Part shown: positions 44,901-54,126 of the stretch, piece after piece | Numbering within the stretch: position 1 is the stretch's first letter | How the letters are laid out: each line of letters starts with the position of its first letter | NCBI RefSeq assembly: GCF_001422445.1 | Contig: NZ_LMNA01000001.1 | Location: 226,932 to 290,931 of the forward strand | Length of the DNA: 64,000 nucleotides | Direction: 5' to 3' | From: Pseudorhodoferax sp. Leaf274 | GTDB lineage: Bacteria > Pseudomonadota > Gammaproteobacteria > Burkholderiales > Burkholderiaceae_C | Program-made: the position numbers and the translations under genes | The notes under the pieces: model-generated | What the model saw: only the letters and a program-made list of their open reading frames with translations | The model's database searches: none | What the model was told of the DNA's origin: nothing

Positions 44901-45925
44901 GCCTGTCCCCGCGCTGCGTCGATGGCCTTGAACAGCGGCTCGGTCACCGGGTACTGCTTGGCGAAGCCCGACCACAGCGACTTCTGCATCTCGGCGCGCA
45001 CGCTGGCGCGCTCGTTGGCCGCCATCGGGAAGAACGTCATGCCCTTGGCCTTGAGTTCCTCCACCGCCGCCGTGCTCTTCTGGCTGGCGATGGTGCGCTG
45101 CTGCGCGGTGGCATCGGCCACGGCCTTCATGAAGGCCGGCTTGAGGTCGGCCGGGATCTTGCCCATGCCGCGCTTGCCGATCACCACCACCATGGGGCTG
45201 AACAAATGCTCGGTCAGCCAGCAGGACCTGGTCACCTCGTTGAGCTTGCTGGCCAGCACGGTGGCGGCGTCGTGCTCGAAGCCGTCGACCACGCCGGTCT
45301 GCGCCGCCATGTAGAGCTCGCCGAAGGGGATGGGCGTGGGGATGGCGCCCATGGCCTTGAAGGTCTCGATGAAGGCCGGCGTGGGCAGCACGCGCAGCTT
45401 GACGCCCTTGATCTCGGCCAGCGACTTGACGGGCGCCTTGGTGTAGACGCTGCGCGCGCCGAAGTGCGAGGCCCAGGTCAGCACCGAGCAGCCCGAGCGC
45501 TTGTTGAGGATCTCGTCCAGCTGCTTGCCGACGCTGCCGTCCAGCGCCTTGCCGGCGTGGGCGTAGCTGTCGAACAGGTAGCCCAGGTCGAGCATGCCGA
45601 TCTCGGGCGCCACGGTGGCGAAGATCGACGAGCCCGTGACCATCATGTCGATGGAGCCGACCTTGACCTGCTGCACCACGTCGGCCTCCTTGCCGAGCTG
45701 GTTGTTCGGGAAGTAGTCGATCTTGAAACGCTCGCCGGTGCTGGCCTTCAGCGCCGTTTCGAAGCTGCGGTACCAGACGAAGTGCGCGGCGTTGTCGTCG
45801 GCCAGCATGGACGAGGAAAAGCGCAGCGCGATGGGCGCCTGCGCGCGCGCCACCCAGGGCGCGGCGGCGCCGGCGGCCACGGACGACAGGGCGGCGGTCT
45901 GCAAGAAGCTTCGGCGGGATGGCAT
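44897..45925 (-). CDS. TRAP transporter solute receptor DctP
   Basis: A 342-residue periplasmic receptor with a twin-arginine-type signal ([26 protein letters not shown]). DctP features: [57 protein letters not shown], the conserved carboxylate-binding Arg region [12 protein letters not shown] and [18 protein letters not shown]. It is first gene of the leftward TRAP operon, with a three-repeat operator 18-60 bp upstream. GGAG lies before the ATG. Confidence 0.94.
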   Translation of the reverse strand: MPSRRSFLQTAALSSVAAGAAAPWVARAQAPIALRFSSSMLADDNAAHFVWYRSFETALKASTGERFKIDYFPNNQLGKEADVVQQVKVGSIDMMVTGSSIFATVAPEIGMLDLGYLFDSYAHAGKALDGSVGKQLDEILNKRSGCSVLTWASHFGARSVYTKAPVKSLAEIKGVKLRVLPTPAFIETFKAMGAIPTPIPFGELYMAAQTGVVDGFEHDAATVLASKLNEVTRSCWLTEHLFSPMVVVIGKRGMGKIPADLKPAFMKAVADATAQQRTIASQKSTAAVEELKAKGMTFFPMAANERASVRAEMQKSLWSGFAKQYPVTEPLFKAIDAARGQA

Positions 45926-45943
45926 GGCGGTCTCCTGGAGTGT

Positions 45944-45985
45944 TTGTGTATCGGTTTACTGCATCGATTTACTATATCGATACAC
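45944..45985. promoter_or_regulatory. Operator/promoter region of the TRAP operon
   Basis: An unusually AT-rich stretch for this genome. TGTGTATCG and CGATACACA form a perfect 9-bp inverted repeat 24 bp apart. Between them (T/C)ATCG(A/G)TTTACT repeats at a 12-13-bp period (45949, 45961, then TATCGATACA at 45974). It lies just upstream of dctP and could bind the LacI protein encoded downstream or another regulator. Confidence 0.55.
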
Positions 45986-46133
45986 ACAAGCCACGGTCCA
46001 TCGGGTTTACCCGCAGCGCGCGCGGGCGCCGAGCGTGGCATCCGTCACACTTGCGCGACATTTGTGCGGCCCCCCGCTCCTACAGTCCGTCCGTCCCGGC
46101 ATAGACCGGGCCCCACCACAACAGGACGATGAC

Positions 46134-47789
46134 ATGCTGAGCAACCTGAGTATTCGCACCCGGCTGGCCCTGGCCTTCGGCGGGCTGACCACCCTGGTGC
46201 TGGCCGTCGCCGGCCTGGCGCTGTTGGAGCTGGCCGCGGCCAACGACCGCTTCCTGCACTACACCGAGGGCATGAACGCCCGCGCCACCGTGGCCGCCCA
46301 TGTGCGCGCCGCCGTGGACGACCGCGCCATCGCCGCGCGCAACCTCGTGCTCGTCACGCAGGCGTCCGATCTGGCCGCAGAGAAGGTGGCGGTCACCGCC
46401 GCCCACCAGCAGGTGCAGGAACAGCTGGCGCTGCTGGGCCGCATGCTGGCGGCCGACACCACGGTGTCCGAGCAGGCACGCAAGCTCGCGGCCGACATCG
46501 GCCAGGTCGAGCAGCGCTACGGCCCCGTGGCCCTGGCCATCGCCGACCTGGCGCTGAACGGGCAGCGCGAGCAGGCCGTGGCCCGGATGAACGCCGAATG
46601 CCGTCCGCTGCTGGCCGCCCTGGTGCGCGCCACCAACGCCTACGCCGAGTTCACCGAGCAGCGCACGCGGGACCTGCAGCTGCAGGCCGCCGTGGACTAC
46701 GGCCGCCAGCGCGGCCAGATGATCGCGCTGTGCCTGCTGGCCATGGCCGCGGCCATCGTGGCGGGCTGGTGGATCACGCGCAGCATCACGCGGCCGCTGA
46801 ACCGGGCCGTGCAGGCGGCCGACCGCATCGCCGCCGGCGACCTGGGCATGTCCATCGAAGCCACGGCACGCGACGAGACCGGCCACCTGCTGACCGCACT
46901 GCAGCGCATGCAGCAAGGCCTGGTCGACACCGTGCAGGCCGTGCGCGGCAATGCCGAAAGCGTGTCGGCCGCCAGCACGCAGATCGCCCAGGGCAACAAC
47001 GACCTGAGCCAGCGCACCGAGGAGCAGGCCTCGGCGCTGCAGCAGACTTCTGCCGCCATGGAGCAGCTGGGCACCACGGTGCGCACCAACGCCGACAACG
47101 CACGCCAGGCCGGCGCGCTGGCCGGCGCCGCGTCCGAGGTCGCCGCGCGCGGCGGCGTGGTGGTGGGCGAAGTCGTCGCGACCATGGGCGGCATCCAGGA
47201 CAGCGCGCAGCAGATCGGCGAGATCATCGGCACGATCGACGGCATCGCCTTCCAGACCAACATCCTGGCGCTGAACGCGGCCGTGGAAGCCGCCCGGGCC
47301 GGCGAGCAGGGCCGCGGCTTCGCCGTCGTGGCCGGCGAGGTGCGCAACCTGGCGCAGCGCAGCGCCGACGCCGCCAAGCAGATCCGCAAGCTCATCACCG
47401 CCAGCGTGGCGCGCGTCGAGCATGGCACGGTGCTGGTGGACCGCGCCGGCAGCACGATGCAGGAGATCGTGGCCTCGGTGCAGCGCGTGTCGGACCTCAT
47501 GGCCGCCATCAGCACCGCCAGCCACGAGCAGAGCCTGGGCGTGGACCAGATCGGCCAGGCCGTTGCGCAGATGGACCTGACGACGCAGCAGAACGCCGCG
47601 CTGGTCGAGGAAAGCGCCGCCGCGGCCACCAGCCTGCAGAGCCAGGCCGGCGAGCTCGTGGATGCGGTGGCGGTGTTCCGCCTGCCGGCGACCGAGGCCG
47701 AGCGGCCCGCCACGCGCCGCCCGGAGCGCGGCGCGAGCATCCCGCGCCTGCGCGGCAACGCCCTGCCCGCGGGCTGGGCCGGCGCCTGA
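46134..47789 (+). CDS. Methyl-accepting chemotaxis protein
   Basis: A 551-residue chemoreceptor. TM1 is at about 10-33, a four-helix-bundle-type periplasmic domain spans about 35-185 ([16 protein letters not shown]), TM2 is at about 192-212, then HAMP ([23 protein letters not shown]) and the signalling hairpin with the highly conserved tip [43 protein letters not shown] class 36H-like cytoplasmic length is likely. It ends in a variable basic tail without a CheR pentapeptide (ends PAGWAGA). It faces the TRAP operon and may report on the same substrate, though that is only positional inference. Confidence 0.95.
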   Translation: MLSNLSIRTRLALAFGGLTTLVLAVAGLALLELAAANDRFLHYTEGMNARATVAAHVRAAVDDRAIAARNLVLVTQASDLAAEKVAVTAAHQQVQEQLALLGRMLAADTTVSEQARKLAADIGQVEQRYGPVALAIADLALNGQREQAVARMNAECRPLLAALVRATNAYAEFTEQRTRDLQLQAAVDYGRQRGQMIALCLLAMAAAIVAGWWITRSITRPLNRAVQAADRIAAGDLGMSIEATARDETGHLLTALQRMQQGLVDTVQAVRGNAESVSAASTQIAQGNNDLSQRTEEQASALQQTSAAMEQLGTTVRTNADNARQAGALAGAASEVAARGGVVVGEVVATMGGIQDSAQQIGEIIGTIDGIAFQTNILALNAAVEAARAGEQGRGFAVVAGEVRNLAQRSADAAKQIRKLITASVARVEHGTVLVDRAGSTMQEIVASVQRVSDLMAAISTASHEQSLGVDQIGQAVAQMDLTTQQNAALVEESAAAATSLQSQAGELVDAVAVFRLPATEAERPATRRPERGASIPRLRGNALPAGWAGA

Positions 47790-47810
47790 AACGCCCCGCC
47801 GAACACAGCC

Positions 47811-47850
47811 AGATCGCGCAAGACCGCGCACCGCGCCGCCGCGCTAGAGT
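47811..47850 (+). promoter_or_regulatory. Possible fifth copy of the CGCAAGA promoter box
   Basis: agatcgcgcaagac (47811-47824) is followed 20 bases later by TAGAGT (47845-47850), six bases upstream of the hydrolase ATG. It resembles the boxes at 39597, 56978, 58236 and 58349 but with wider spacing, and the leader would be very short. Weak. Confidence 0.3.
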
Positions 47851-47856
47851 GCGTGG

Positions 47857-48843
47857 ATGAACCAGAGCACTCCCTCCCCCGCCCTGCCGGGCTGGCGCCG
47901 CCTGCAGAGCAACGGCATCACGATGGCCGCCAGCGTGGTCGCGCCGGCCACGGGCCAGCCCACCGTCGTGCTGCTGCACGGCTTTCCGGAACTGGCCTAC
48001 TCCTGGCGCCACCAGGTTGCGGCCCTGGCCGCCGCTGGCTACGGCGTGGTGGCGCCCGACCTGCGCGGCTACGGCGAAACCGGCCCGCAGGGCCCGGTCG
48101 ATGCCTACCGCATGCAGAACCTCGCATTGGATGTGACCGGCCTGCTCGACACGCTGGGCATCGCGCGCGCGGCCGTCGTCGGCCATGACTTCGGCGGCGC
48201 CCTGGCCTGGACGCTGGCACGCGACCATGCCGACCGCGTGCTGGGCGTGGTCTCGCTGAACACCCCCTACACGCGCCGCACCGAGACCGACCTGGTGGAG
48301 ACCATGCGCCGCACGCGCGGGCCCACGCACTACATGGTGCAGTACCAGGAACCCGGCGTCGGCGAGGCGCTGCTGGGCAAGGATGTGGACGCCACGCTGC
48401 GCGGCCTCATGCGCCGGCCCGGCGTGACGCTGGCCCAGTTCGCACAGGCGCCGCAGGCATTGCAGGCGCTGCCGGCCGAGCTGTTCAAGGGCGACGAGCA
48501 GGTGATGGGCGCGCCGCTGCTCGGCGACGAAGAGCTGGCGGTCTTCGTGCAGGCCTTCGAGCGCACCGGCTTCACGGGCCCGCTGAACTGGTACCGCAAC
48601 CTGCGCCGCAACTGGGAAGACACGGCGCACACGCCCGACCGCATCGACGTGCCGGCACTGATGGTCTGTGCGGAGCAGGACATCTTCCTGCCGCCATCGA
48701 CCACGCGCGGCATGGAGCGCATCGTGCCCGACCTGGAGCGCCACACCGTGGCCGGCTGCGGGCACTGGACGCAGCAGGAAAAGCCCGAGGAGGTCAATGC
48801 ACTGCTGCTGGAGTGGCTGAGGCGGCGTTTTCCAGCGGCCTGA
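47857..48843 (+). CDS. Alpha/beta hydrolase, epoxide hydrolase-like
   Basis: A 328-residue alpha/beta hydrolase. The oxyanion motif HGFPELAYSW (41-50) and nucleophile D111 in VVGHDFGGALAW are those of epoxide hydrolases rather than esterases (Asp in place of Ser). The acid lies in CAEQDIFLPP, and the catalytic His in GCGHWTQQEKP. The lid contains the expected tyrosines (PYTRRTETD, NWYRNLRRNW). It probably opens epoxides; haloalkane dehalogenase activity is less likely. Stands alone on the plus strand. Confidence 0.9.
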   Translation: MNQSTPSPALPGWRRLQSNGITMAASVVAPATGQPTVVLLHGFPELAYSWRHQVAALAAAGYGVVAPDLRGYGETGPQGPVDAYRMQNLALDVTGLLDTLGIARAAVVGHDFGGALAWTLARDHADRVLGVVSLNTPYTRRTETDLVETMRRTRGPTHYMVQYQEPGVGEALLGKDVDATLRGLMRRPGVTLAQFAQAPQALQALPAELFKGDEQVMGAPLLGDEELAVFVQAFERTGFTGPLNWYRNLRRNWEDTAHTPDRIDVPALMVCAEQDIFLPPSTTRGMERIVPDLERHTVAGCGHWTQQEKPEEVNALLLEWLRRRFPAA

Positions 48844-48905
48844 ATCTGCGTACCCCCCAGTTTCGCGCGCAGGCGCCGGTTCCTGAAGGTTTGCCCAAGG
48901 CCGCC

Positions 48906-48933
48906 TTGCGCTCTGGCCGCAGCTGCCTATCAT
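48906..48933 (+). promoter_or_regulatory. Sigma70-type promoter of the APH-like kinase
   Basis: TTGCGC (48906-48911) and TATCAT (48928-48933) are separated by 16 bp and lie 26 bp upstream of the ATG at 48959. A good match to a vegetative promoter. Confidence 0.55.
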
Positions 48934-48958
48934 CGCGCCCTTTTTGCCTGGGGCTTGC

Positions 48959-49978
48959 ATGCAACTGGAGATCGCTCAATCCACCCCCACGGCGGCCAGC
49001 ATCGCTCGGCTGGTCGAACTGCACTACGCGTTCGGCCACGTCGTGGCCAGCGAATTCCTGCGGCGCAGCTTCAACCAGGTGTACCGGCTGGACTTTGCCG
49101 ACGGCCGGCGCACCATCGCGCGGCTGTGCGCTGACCGCCCGCGCGGCGCCCCCAACCTGGCGTTCGAGGCCGAGGCGCTGGCGCATTGGTCCGGCGCCGG
49201 TTGCGCGGTAGCGCGCTGCCTGCCCACGGCGCAGGGCGATGTGGCCATCTCCGTGCCCTTGCCCGAAGGCGCGCGGGCGCTGGCTTTGTTCGAGTACGTG
49301 GAGGGCGAGGCCACCAGCGACAAGACGCCAGACATACAGGCCTTCGCCCGCGGGCTCGCAGGGTTGCATGCGGCCGGCCATGGTTACCGCGGCGTGGCCA
49401 GCGCCTACACGCTGGACTGCGACTACCTGCTGCTGCGCCCGCTGCAAGGGCTGCTCCGAGCGTCCACCATGACGGCCGAACTCGGCCGCCAGTTCGAGGA
49501 ACTGGGCGCGCGGCTGCACCAGCGCATCCTGGCGCTCGGCCCGCTGGGCCGGGTGCTGTGCCATGGCGACGCGCATGGCAGCAACAACTTCGTGCTGCCA
49601 GCCGACCCGACCGGCCAGATCGTCGACCAGCAGCGCACGGCCGTGTTCTTCGACTTCGACGAAGCGGGCCCCGGCTACCTGGCCTACGAGCTGGCGGTCT
49701 ATCCCTGGAGCCTGTTCCCGCGCACGCCCGACGGCGTGCCCAGCGCCAAGGTGCTCGCGCAGTGGCAGCAGTTCATCCGCGCCTACTGCGCGGCCCGACC
49801 CATGGCCGAAGTCGACCTCGCCGCCATCGCCCCGTTCATGGCCGTGCGGCAGTTCTGGCTGCTGGGCGAGTACGCCGGCCGGGTGCCGGTCTGGGGCTCG
49901 CAGGCGATCCCGACCGATTACCTGCGCCGGCAGGTGGAAATGTTGCGGCGGTGGGAAACGCTGGAGTTGCCGCACTGA
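48959..49978 (+). CDS. APH-fold phosphotransferase (SrkA-like)
   Basis: A 339-residue kinase of the aminoglycoside phosphotransferase / choline kinase fold. Catalytic loop VLCHGDAHGSNNF (Brenner-type HGDxHxxN) and metal-binding FFDFDEAGPGYLAYEL are present. The N-lobe is shorter and has TIARLCADRP in place of the usual lysine strand. Similar proteins include the stress kinase SrkA/YihE and uncharacterised APH-family enzymes. Start is the ATG at 48959 under a sigma70-like promoter. The substrate could be a protein, an amino sugar or a small alcohol. Confidence 0.85.
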   Translation: MQLEIAQSTPTAASIARLVELHYAFGHVVASEFLRRSFNQVYRLDFADGRRTIARLCADRPRGAPNLAFEAEALAHWSGAGCAVARCLPTAQGDVAISVPLPEGARALALFEYVEGEATSDKTPDIQAFARGLAGLHAAGHGYRGVASAYTLDCDYLLLRPLQGLLRASTMTAELGRQFEELGARLHQRILALGPLGRVLCHGDAHGSNNFVLPADPTGQIVDQQRTAVFFDFDEAGPGYLAYELAVYPWSLFPRTPDGVPSAKVLAQWQQFIRAYCAARPMAEVDLAAIAPFMAVRQFWLLGEYAGRVPVWGSQAIPTDYLRRQVEMLRRWETLELPH

Positions 49979-50159
49979 GCGCACGCGCGCGCGTACGCCT
50001 TGAAACCATTTCGCTTCAGTTCGAACTTGGATCGGAGAAGAATGGAACAACTCGCCTGGGTCTGCAGGGATCCTGTGAAGGGCTCATGACGACGCCGCAG
50101 CACCTTGAACGAGACCATGCTTTCGGCGACACGCGGAGCCGAACAAGGAGAAGACCAAC

Positions 50160-50834
50160 GTGGGTGACGCCTCCGACAGCGCCCTGGTCCGTACGCCGAA
50201 TTACTTCGGCCAGAAACTCAGGCGCATGGCCAGGGTCTCGTGGCTGCGGACATTTTTCGGCGTCCTTCAGCACCGGCAGGGTTTCCGGGTCTTGTTGAGC
50301 GGCAGTGCCCGGCTGGTCGTACGCGGGACGCTGGAGGTCGAGAAGGGGTCGGTGTTGCGGTTCAACGAGCCCTGGCCATTCGCCAACACCGAGCGCGCGT
50401 CCTTGATCATCGGGCGCGGCGCACGCCTGAGCGTGCACGGCGGTAACTTCGCCTTCAAGTCCGGCGCCTATGTGGAACTCTTCGACAATGCCCAGCTACG
50501 CGTTGGCGGGGGCGATGGCTACATCTCGCGCGGCGTCAGCATCGAGTGTCGGCGCGAGATCACCATCGGCGCTGGTGTCGCGATCAGCAACGACGTGATC
50601 ATCCGAGACACCGACAGCCACGCGCTCACCGACAGCGCGCGCCCGATGACGCAGCCGGTCACGATTGGCGACCATGTCTGGATTGGCGCGCGTGCGACCA
50701 TCCTCAAGGGCGTGAACATCGGCAACGGCGCGATCATTGCCGCCGGCGCGGTCGTCGCGCACGATGTGCCACCCGCCGCGCTGGCTGCCGGCGTTCCGGC
50801 CCGGGTGATCCGGACCGGCGTCGCCTGGACCTAG
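50160..50834 (+). CDS. Left-handed beta-helix acyltransferase (hexapeptide repeats)
   Basis: A 224-residue O-acetyltransferase-like protein. From about residue 80 it is built of hexapeptide repeats ([91 protein letters not shown]). The catalytic His is probably in RDTDSHAL. The family acetylates surface polysaccharides, serine or chloramphenicol-like alcohols; this one most resembles polysaccharide acetyltransferases. GTG start with AAGGAGAAG upstream. The region is somewhat less GC-rich than its neighbours, so recent acquisition is possible. No glycan genes adjoin it. Confidence 0.87.
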   Translation: MGDASDSALVRTPNYFGQKLRRMARVSWLRTFFGVLQHRQGFRVLLSGSARLVVRGTLEVEKGSVLRFNEPWPFANTERASLIIGRGARLSVHGGNFAFKSGAYVELFDNAQLRVGGGDGYISRGVSIECRREITIGAGVAISNDVIIRDTDSHALTDSARPMTQPVTIGDHVWIGARATILKGVNIGNGAIIAAGAVVAHDVPPAALAAGVPARVIRTGVAWT

Positions 50835-50969
50835 CGCAGCATCCGTCCGATTTCGCTGGTAACGCCTTGCAGGGGCGCGAGGTCGCGGCGGCGCGGTCGG
50901 CCGGGTTCGGCGATGCGCATCATGCCGTGCCGGCCGTCTGCTGGCGGACAGGCCGCGTGCACTTGGGTG

Positions 50970-50984
50970 GCGCCGGACCGGCGC
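50970..50984 (-). terminator. Hairpin after the enoyl-CoA hydratase gene
   Basis: GCGCCGG-A-CCGGCGC is a perfect 7-bp stem directly after the hydratase stop on the minus strand. There is no T-run, so it could be a Rho-dependent or pausing structure. Confidence 0.45.
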
Positions 50985-51770
50985 TCAGCGCCCCGTCCAC
51001 ACCGGCTTCCTCTTCTCGTTGAACGCGGCCAGGCCTTCGCGCGCGTCCTCGGTCATGGCCAGCAGGGCGATCTGGCTCTCGGTGTAGGCGATGCCTTCGT
51101 CGAAGGACATGGCCGCCATGGCGCGCATCGCGTACTTGCCGCGCCGGATGGCGGTGGGCGACTTGCCGGCCAGGCGTTCGGCCAGCCAGTCGGTCTTGGC
51201 GTCCAGCCCGGCGCCGGGCACCACGTGGTTGACGAGGCCTGCCGCACGCGCCTCGTCGGCGCCGAAGGGCTCGCCCGTCAGGCACCACTCGCGCACCGTG
51301 CGGCGCGGGACGATGTCCTGCAGCAGGCTCAGCACCTGCATCGGGAACAGGCCGATCTTGACCTCGGGCAGGCCGAACTGCACATGGTCCGCGGCGATCG
51401 CCAGGTCGGTCATGCAGGCCAGGCCCACGCCGCCGGCCATGCACACGCCGTTGATGCGCGCGATGGAAGGCAGCGTGCTGTCCTGCACCTCGCGCAGCAT
51501 GTCGGCGTAGTCCACGCTGGGCTGGGACATATCGAACGCGAAGCCGGCGCCGGGCTGCAGGTCGCCGCCGGCGCAGAAGGCCTTCTCGCCAGCGCCGGTC
51601 AGCACGATCACGCGCACACCGGGGTCGGCGTGCGCGGCGCGCCAGCCGGCGCGGATGCCGGCCACCACGTCCTTGTTGATGGCGTTGCGCTTGTCGGGGC
51701 GGTTGATCGTGATCCATAGCGCGTGCCCGCGCTTCTCGCACACGACGGCGTTCGGGTTGGTGTCTCCCAT
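50985..51770 (-). CDS. Enoyl-CoA hydratase/isomerase family protein
   Basis: A 261-residue crotonase-fold enzyme. The oxyanion-hole segments are AFCAGGDL (about 64-71) and CMAGGVGLACMTDLAIA (109-125); the FGLPEVKIGLFPM stretch and the Glu positions match hydratases acting on branched or carboxylated acyl-CoAs (LiuC/AtuE-like). It lies 19 bp after the biotin carboxylase gene in the leftward cluster. It would hydrate the carboxylated glutaconyl-type product. Straight-chain hydratase activity is also possible. Confidence 0.88.
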   Translation of the reverse strand: MGDTNPNAVVCEKRGHALWITINRPDKRNAINKDVVAGIRAGWRAAHADPGVRVIVLTGAGEKAFCAGGDLQPGAGFAFDMSQPSVDYADMLREVQDSTLPSIARINGVCMAGGVGLACMTDLAIAADHVQFGLPEVKIGLFPMQVLSLLQDIVPRRTVREWCLTGEPFGADEARAAGLVNHVVPGAGLDAKTDWLAERLAGKSPTAIRRGKYAMRAMAAMSFDEGIAYTESQIALLAMTEDAREGLAAFNEKRKPVWTGR

Positions 51771-51789
51771 GCTTGTCTCCCGTGCTTGT

Positions 51790-53772
51790 TCAGGCCGGTG
51801 CAGCCGCCTCGGCCTCGATCTCGGCCACCACGCGCCTGGACGCGACCTGGTCGCCGGTCTTCACATGCAGCGCCACGAGCCGGCCGGCGCAGGGCGCGGC
51901 GTGGATGTGCTCCATCTTCATGGCCTCCAGCGTCACCACGGGCTGCCCGGCCTGCACCACATCGCCCACGGCCGCCAGCACGGCCACCACGCGGCCGTTC
52001 ATGGAGGCGCGCAACTTGCCGTCGCCGCCCTGCTCGCCCCGGCGCTGCGCGACCGCGCGGGTCTGGTCCTGCACGCGCAGCGGCTGCCCACGCAGGTGCA
52101 GCAGCAGGCTGTCGCCGTCGCGGTGGAAGACCACGCGCTCGCCCAGGCCTGCACAGGTGAAGCGCGCCGTGTCGGCCTGCAGTGCGTCCAGCACCACGTC
52201 CAGCCGCGCGGCGCCGATCTCCACCTCGTAGCGGTGGCGGCTCGGCTGCGTCAGCCGCGCGGTGAGGGCCTCGCCGTCGAGTTCGAAGCGCAGGCCGATG
52301 GGCAGGCGGTGCGTCATGCGCTGGGCCGATGCCGGACGCCGCGCACCCGTGGTCTCGTCCAGCAGCACGGCGGCGATGGCGGCGGCGCGCACGCGCAGGG
52401 CCGCGTCCGGCGCCAGCAGTGCATCCAGGTGCTGCGCGATGAAGGCCGTGGTGGCGCCACCGGCCGCGAACACCGGGTGCGCCAGGCAGCGCTGCAGGAA
52501 GCCCTGGTTGGTGGTGACGCCCAGCGCCACGGCATCCTCCAGGCCCGAGAGCAGCTGGCGGCGCGCAGACTCGCGCGTGTCGCCGTGCGCGATGAGCTTG
52601 GCGATCATGGAGTCGTAGTACGGCGGGATCTCGGCGCCGGGCTCCAGCGCATGCTCCACGCGCAGCGCGGCGGGCATCTGCCACAGCGCCATGGTGCCGC
52701 TCTGGGGCATGAAGCCCTGGTCGGCGTCTTCCGCGCACAGGCGCACCTCGATGGCATGGCCCGAGAAGCGCACCTGCTCCTGCGTGAGCGGCAGCGGCTC
52801 GCCGGCGGCCACGCGCAGCTGCAGCGCCACCAGGTCGAGCCCGGTGATGGCCTCGGTGACGGGATGCTCCACCTGCAGCCGCGTGTTCATCTCCATGAAG
52901 TAGAAACGGCCCTCGCGGTCGAGCAGGAACTCCAGCGTGCCCGCACCTTCGTAGCGGATGGCCTGCACGGCCTTCACGGCGACGGCGCCCATGCGCGCGC
53001 GCAGTTCGGCGTCGACAGCCGGCGATGGCGCCTCTTCCACGAGCTTCTGGTGGCGGCGCTGCACGGAGCAGTCGCGCTCGCCCAGGTGGATGGCGTTGCC
53101 GTGGCGGTCGGCAAAGACCTGGATCTCGATGTGGCGCGGCTCCACGATGGCGCGCTCGAGGATCACCTCGGGGTCGCCGAAGGCGCTCTGTGCCTCCGAG
53201 CGCGCGCTGCGCAGCAATTCGGGAAACTCCTTGGCGGACGGTGCCAGCCGCATGCCACGGCCGCCGCCGCCTGCCGTGGCCTTGACCATCACGGGAAAGC
53301 CGATGCGCGCGGCCTCCTGCGCCATGCGTTCCTCGCCCTGGTCTTCGCCCTGGTAGCCGGGGATGCAGGGCACGCCCGCCTCGATCATCAAGGCCTTGGC
53401 GCCGGCCTTGTGGCCCATGGAGCGGATGGCCTCGGCCGACGGGCCGATGAAGACCAGCCCGGCATCCTTGCAGGCCTGGGCGAAGTCCTCGTTCTCGGCC
53501 AGGAAACCGTAGCCGGGGTGCACGGCATCGGCACCGGCGATGCGGGCGGCCTCCACGAGGGCGGCAATGCGCAGGTACGACTGCGCGGGCAATGGCTCGC
53601 CGATGCAGACGGCCTGGTCGGCTTCGCGCACGTGGCGCGCGCCGGCATCGGCTGTCGAGTACACGGCCACCGTGCGGTAGCCCAGCGCGCGTGCCGTGCG
53701 GATGATGCGCAGCGCGATCTCGCCGCGGTTGGCGATCAGGATCTTGCGGAACGGGGTGGTGGGGGTGGTCAT
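51790..53772 (-). CDS. Acyl-CoA carboxylase biotin-carboxylase/BCCP subunit
   Basis: A 660-residue biotin-dependent subunit. The biotin carboxylase domain (about 8-450) has KILIANRGEIALRII, the ATP-grasp loop VKATAGGGGRGMR, HLGERDCSVQRRHQKLVEEAPS and EMNTRLQVEHPVTE. A linker/BT domain follows (about 480-580), and a C-terminal biotinyl domain with biotinylated Lys in LEAMKMEHIHA. This is the alpha subunit layout of methylcrotonyl-CoA (LiuD), geranyl-CoA (AtuF) and propionyl-CoA carboxylases. Partnered with the carboxyltransferase at 55292. Start at the ATG at 53772. The substrate is branched, judging from the cluster. Confidence 0.95.
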   Translation of the reverse strand: MTTPTTPFRKILIANRGEIALRIIRTARALGYRTVAVYSTADAGARHVREADQAVCIGEPLPAQSYLRIAALVEAARIAGADAVHPGYGFLAENEDFAQACKDAGLVFIGPSAEAIRSMGHKAGAKALMIEAGVPCIPGYQGEDQGEERMAQEAARIGFPVMVKATAGGGGRGMRLAPSAKEFPELLRSARSEAQSAFGDPEVILERAIVEPRHIEIQVFADRHGNAIHLGERDCSVQRRHQKLVEEAPSPAVDAELRARMGAVAVKAVQAIRYEGAGTLEFLLDREGRFYFMEMNTRLQVEHPVTEAITGLDLVALQLRVAAGEPLPLTQEQVRFSGHAIEVRLCAEDADQGFMPQSGTMALWQMPAALRVEHALEPGAEIPPYYDSMIAKLIAHGDTRESARRQLLSGLEDAVALGVTTNQGFLQRCLAHPVFAAGGATTAFIAQHLDALLAPDAALRVRAAAIAAVLLDETTGARRPASAQRMTHRLPIGLRFELDGEALTARLTQPSRHRYEVEIGAARLDVVLDALQADTARFTCAGLGERVVFHRDGDSLLLHLRGQPLRVQDQTRAVAQRRGEQGGDGKLRASMNGRVVAVLAAVGDVVQAGQPVVTLEAMKMEHIHAAPCAGRLVALHVKTGDQVASRRVVAEIEAEAAAPA

Positions 53773-53829
53773 GTTGCTTGTTCGTAACGCAGGGCTGCTG
53801 GGGTCGCGTGCGTAGGTAGTGCGTGGGCC

Positions 53830-54060
53830 GAGGCCACCGGGTGGCCTCTTTCGCTCATGTCCCCCGCCAGGGCCGCAGGCGGCCCAGGCTCCTCCTTGAC
53901 TTCGCTGCAGAGGCCACCCGATACCCTCGACCTTGGACACGTCGTGTCGTGCGGACCATACAAGCGCTGCGCCCATAGACCACGTCGATGGCGTGCTCTG
54001 CGCAGCGAAATAAAGGAGGAGCCCCGGGCCGCCCGCGGCCCGGGGCGGGGGACATTCGCG
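53830..54060. repeat. Large inverted-repeat element in the 53773-54126 gap
   Basis: Two ~59-bp arms (53850-53908 and 54002-54060) are inverted copies with most positions matching (gcagcgaa..aaggaggagcc..ggcggggGacat). They are separated by 93 bp. Each arm also folds on itself; arm 2 contains CCCCGGGCCGC-CC-GCGGCCCGGGG. A further hairpin GAGGCCACC-G-GGTGGCCTC lies at 53830-53848. I see no gene or promoter in this 354-bp gap. It probably belongs to the same class of interspersed repeats as the other elements in the window. Confidence 0.7.
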
Positions 54061-54126
54061 GAACAGAGCACGCCGTCGGCGGGGTCCCGCGCCGCCGCGC
54101 GCATGGATGCATCGCAATGCACCACC

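Noticed and set aside
41751-45314. Long plus-strand open frame opposite LacI, dctQM and dctP
   Set aside because: Same artefact; repetitive His/Gln-rich product.
50160-50834. Antibiotic (chloramphenicol or streptogramin) acetyltransferase
   Set aside because: The hexapeptide pattern is shared, but the N-terminal part and lack of the specific xenobiotic-acetyltransferase loop fit a polysaccharide-type enzyme better.
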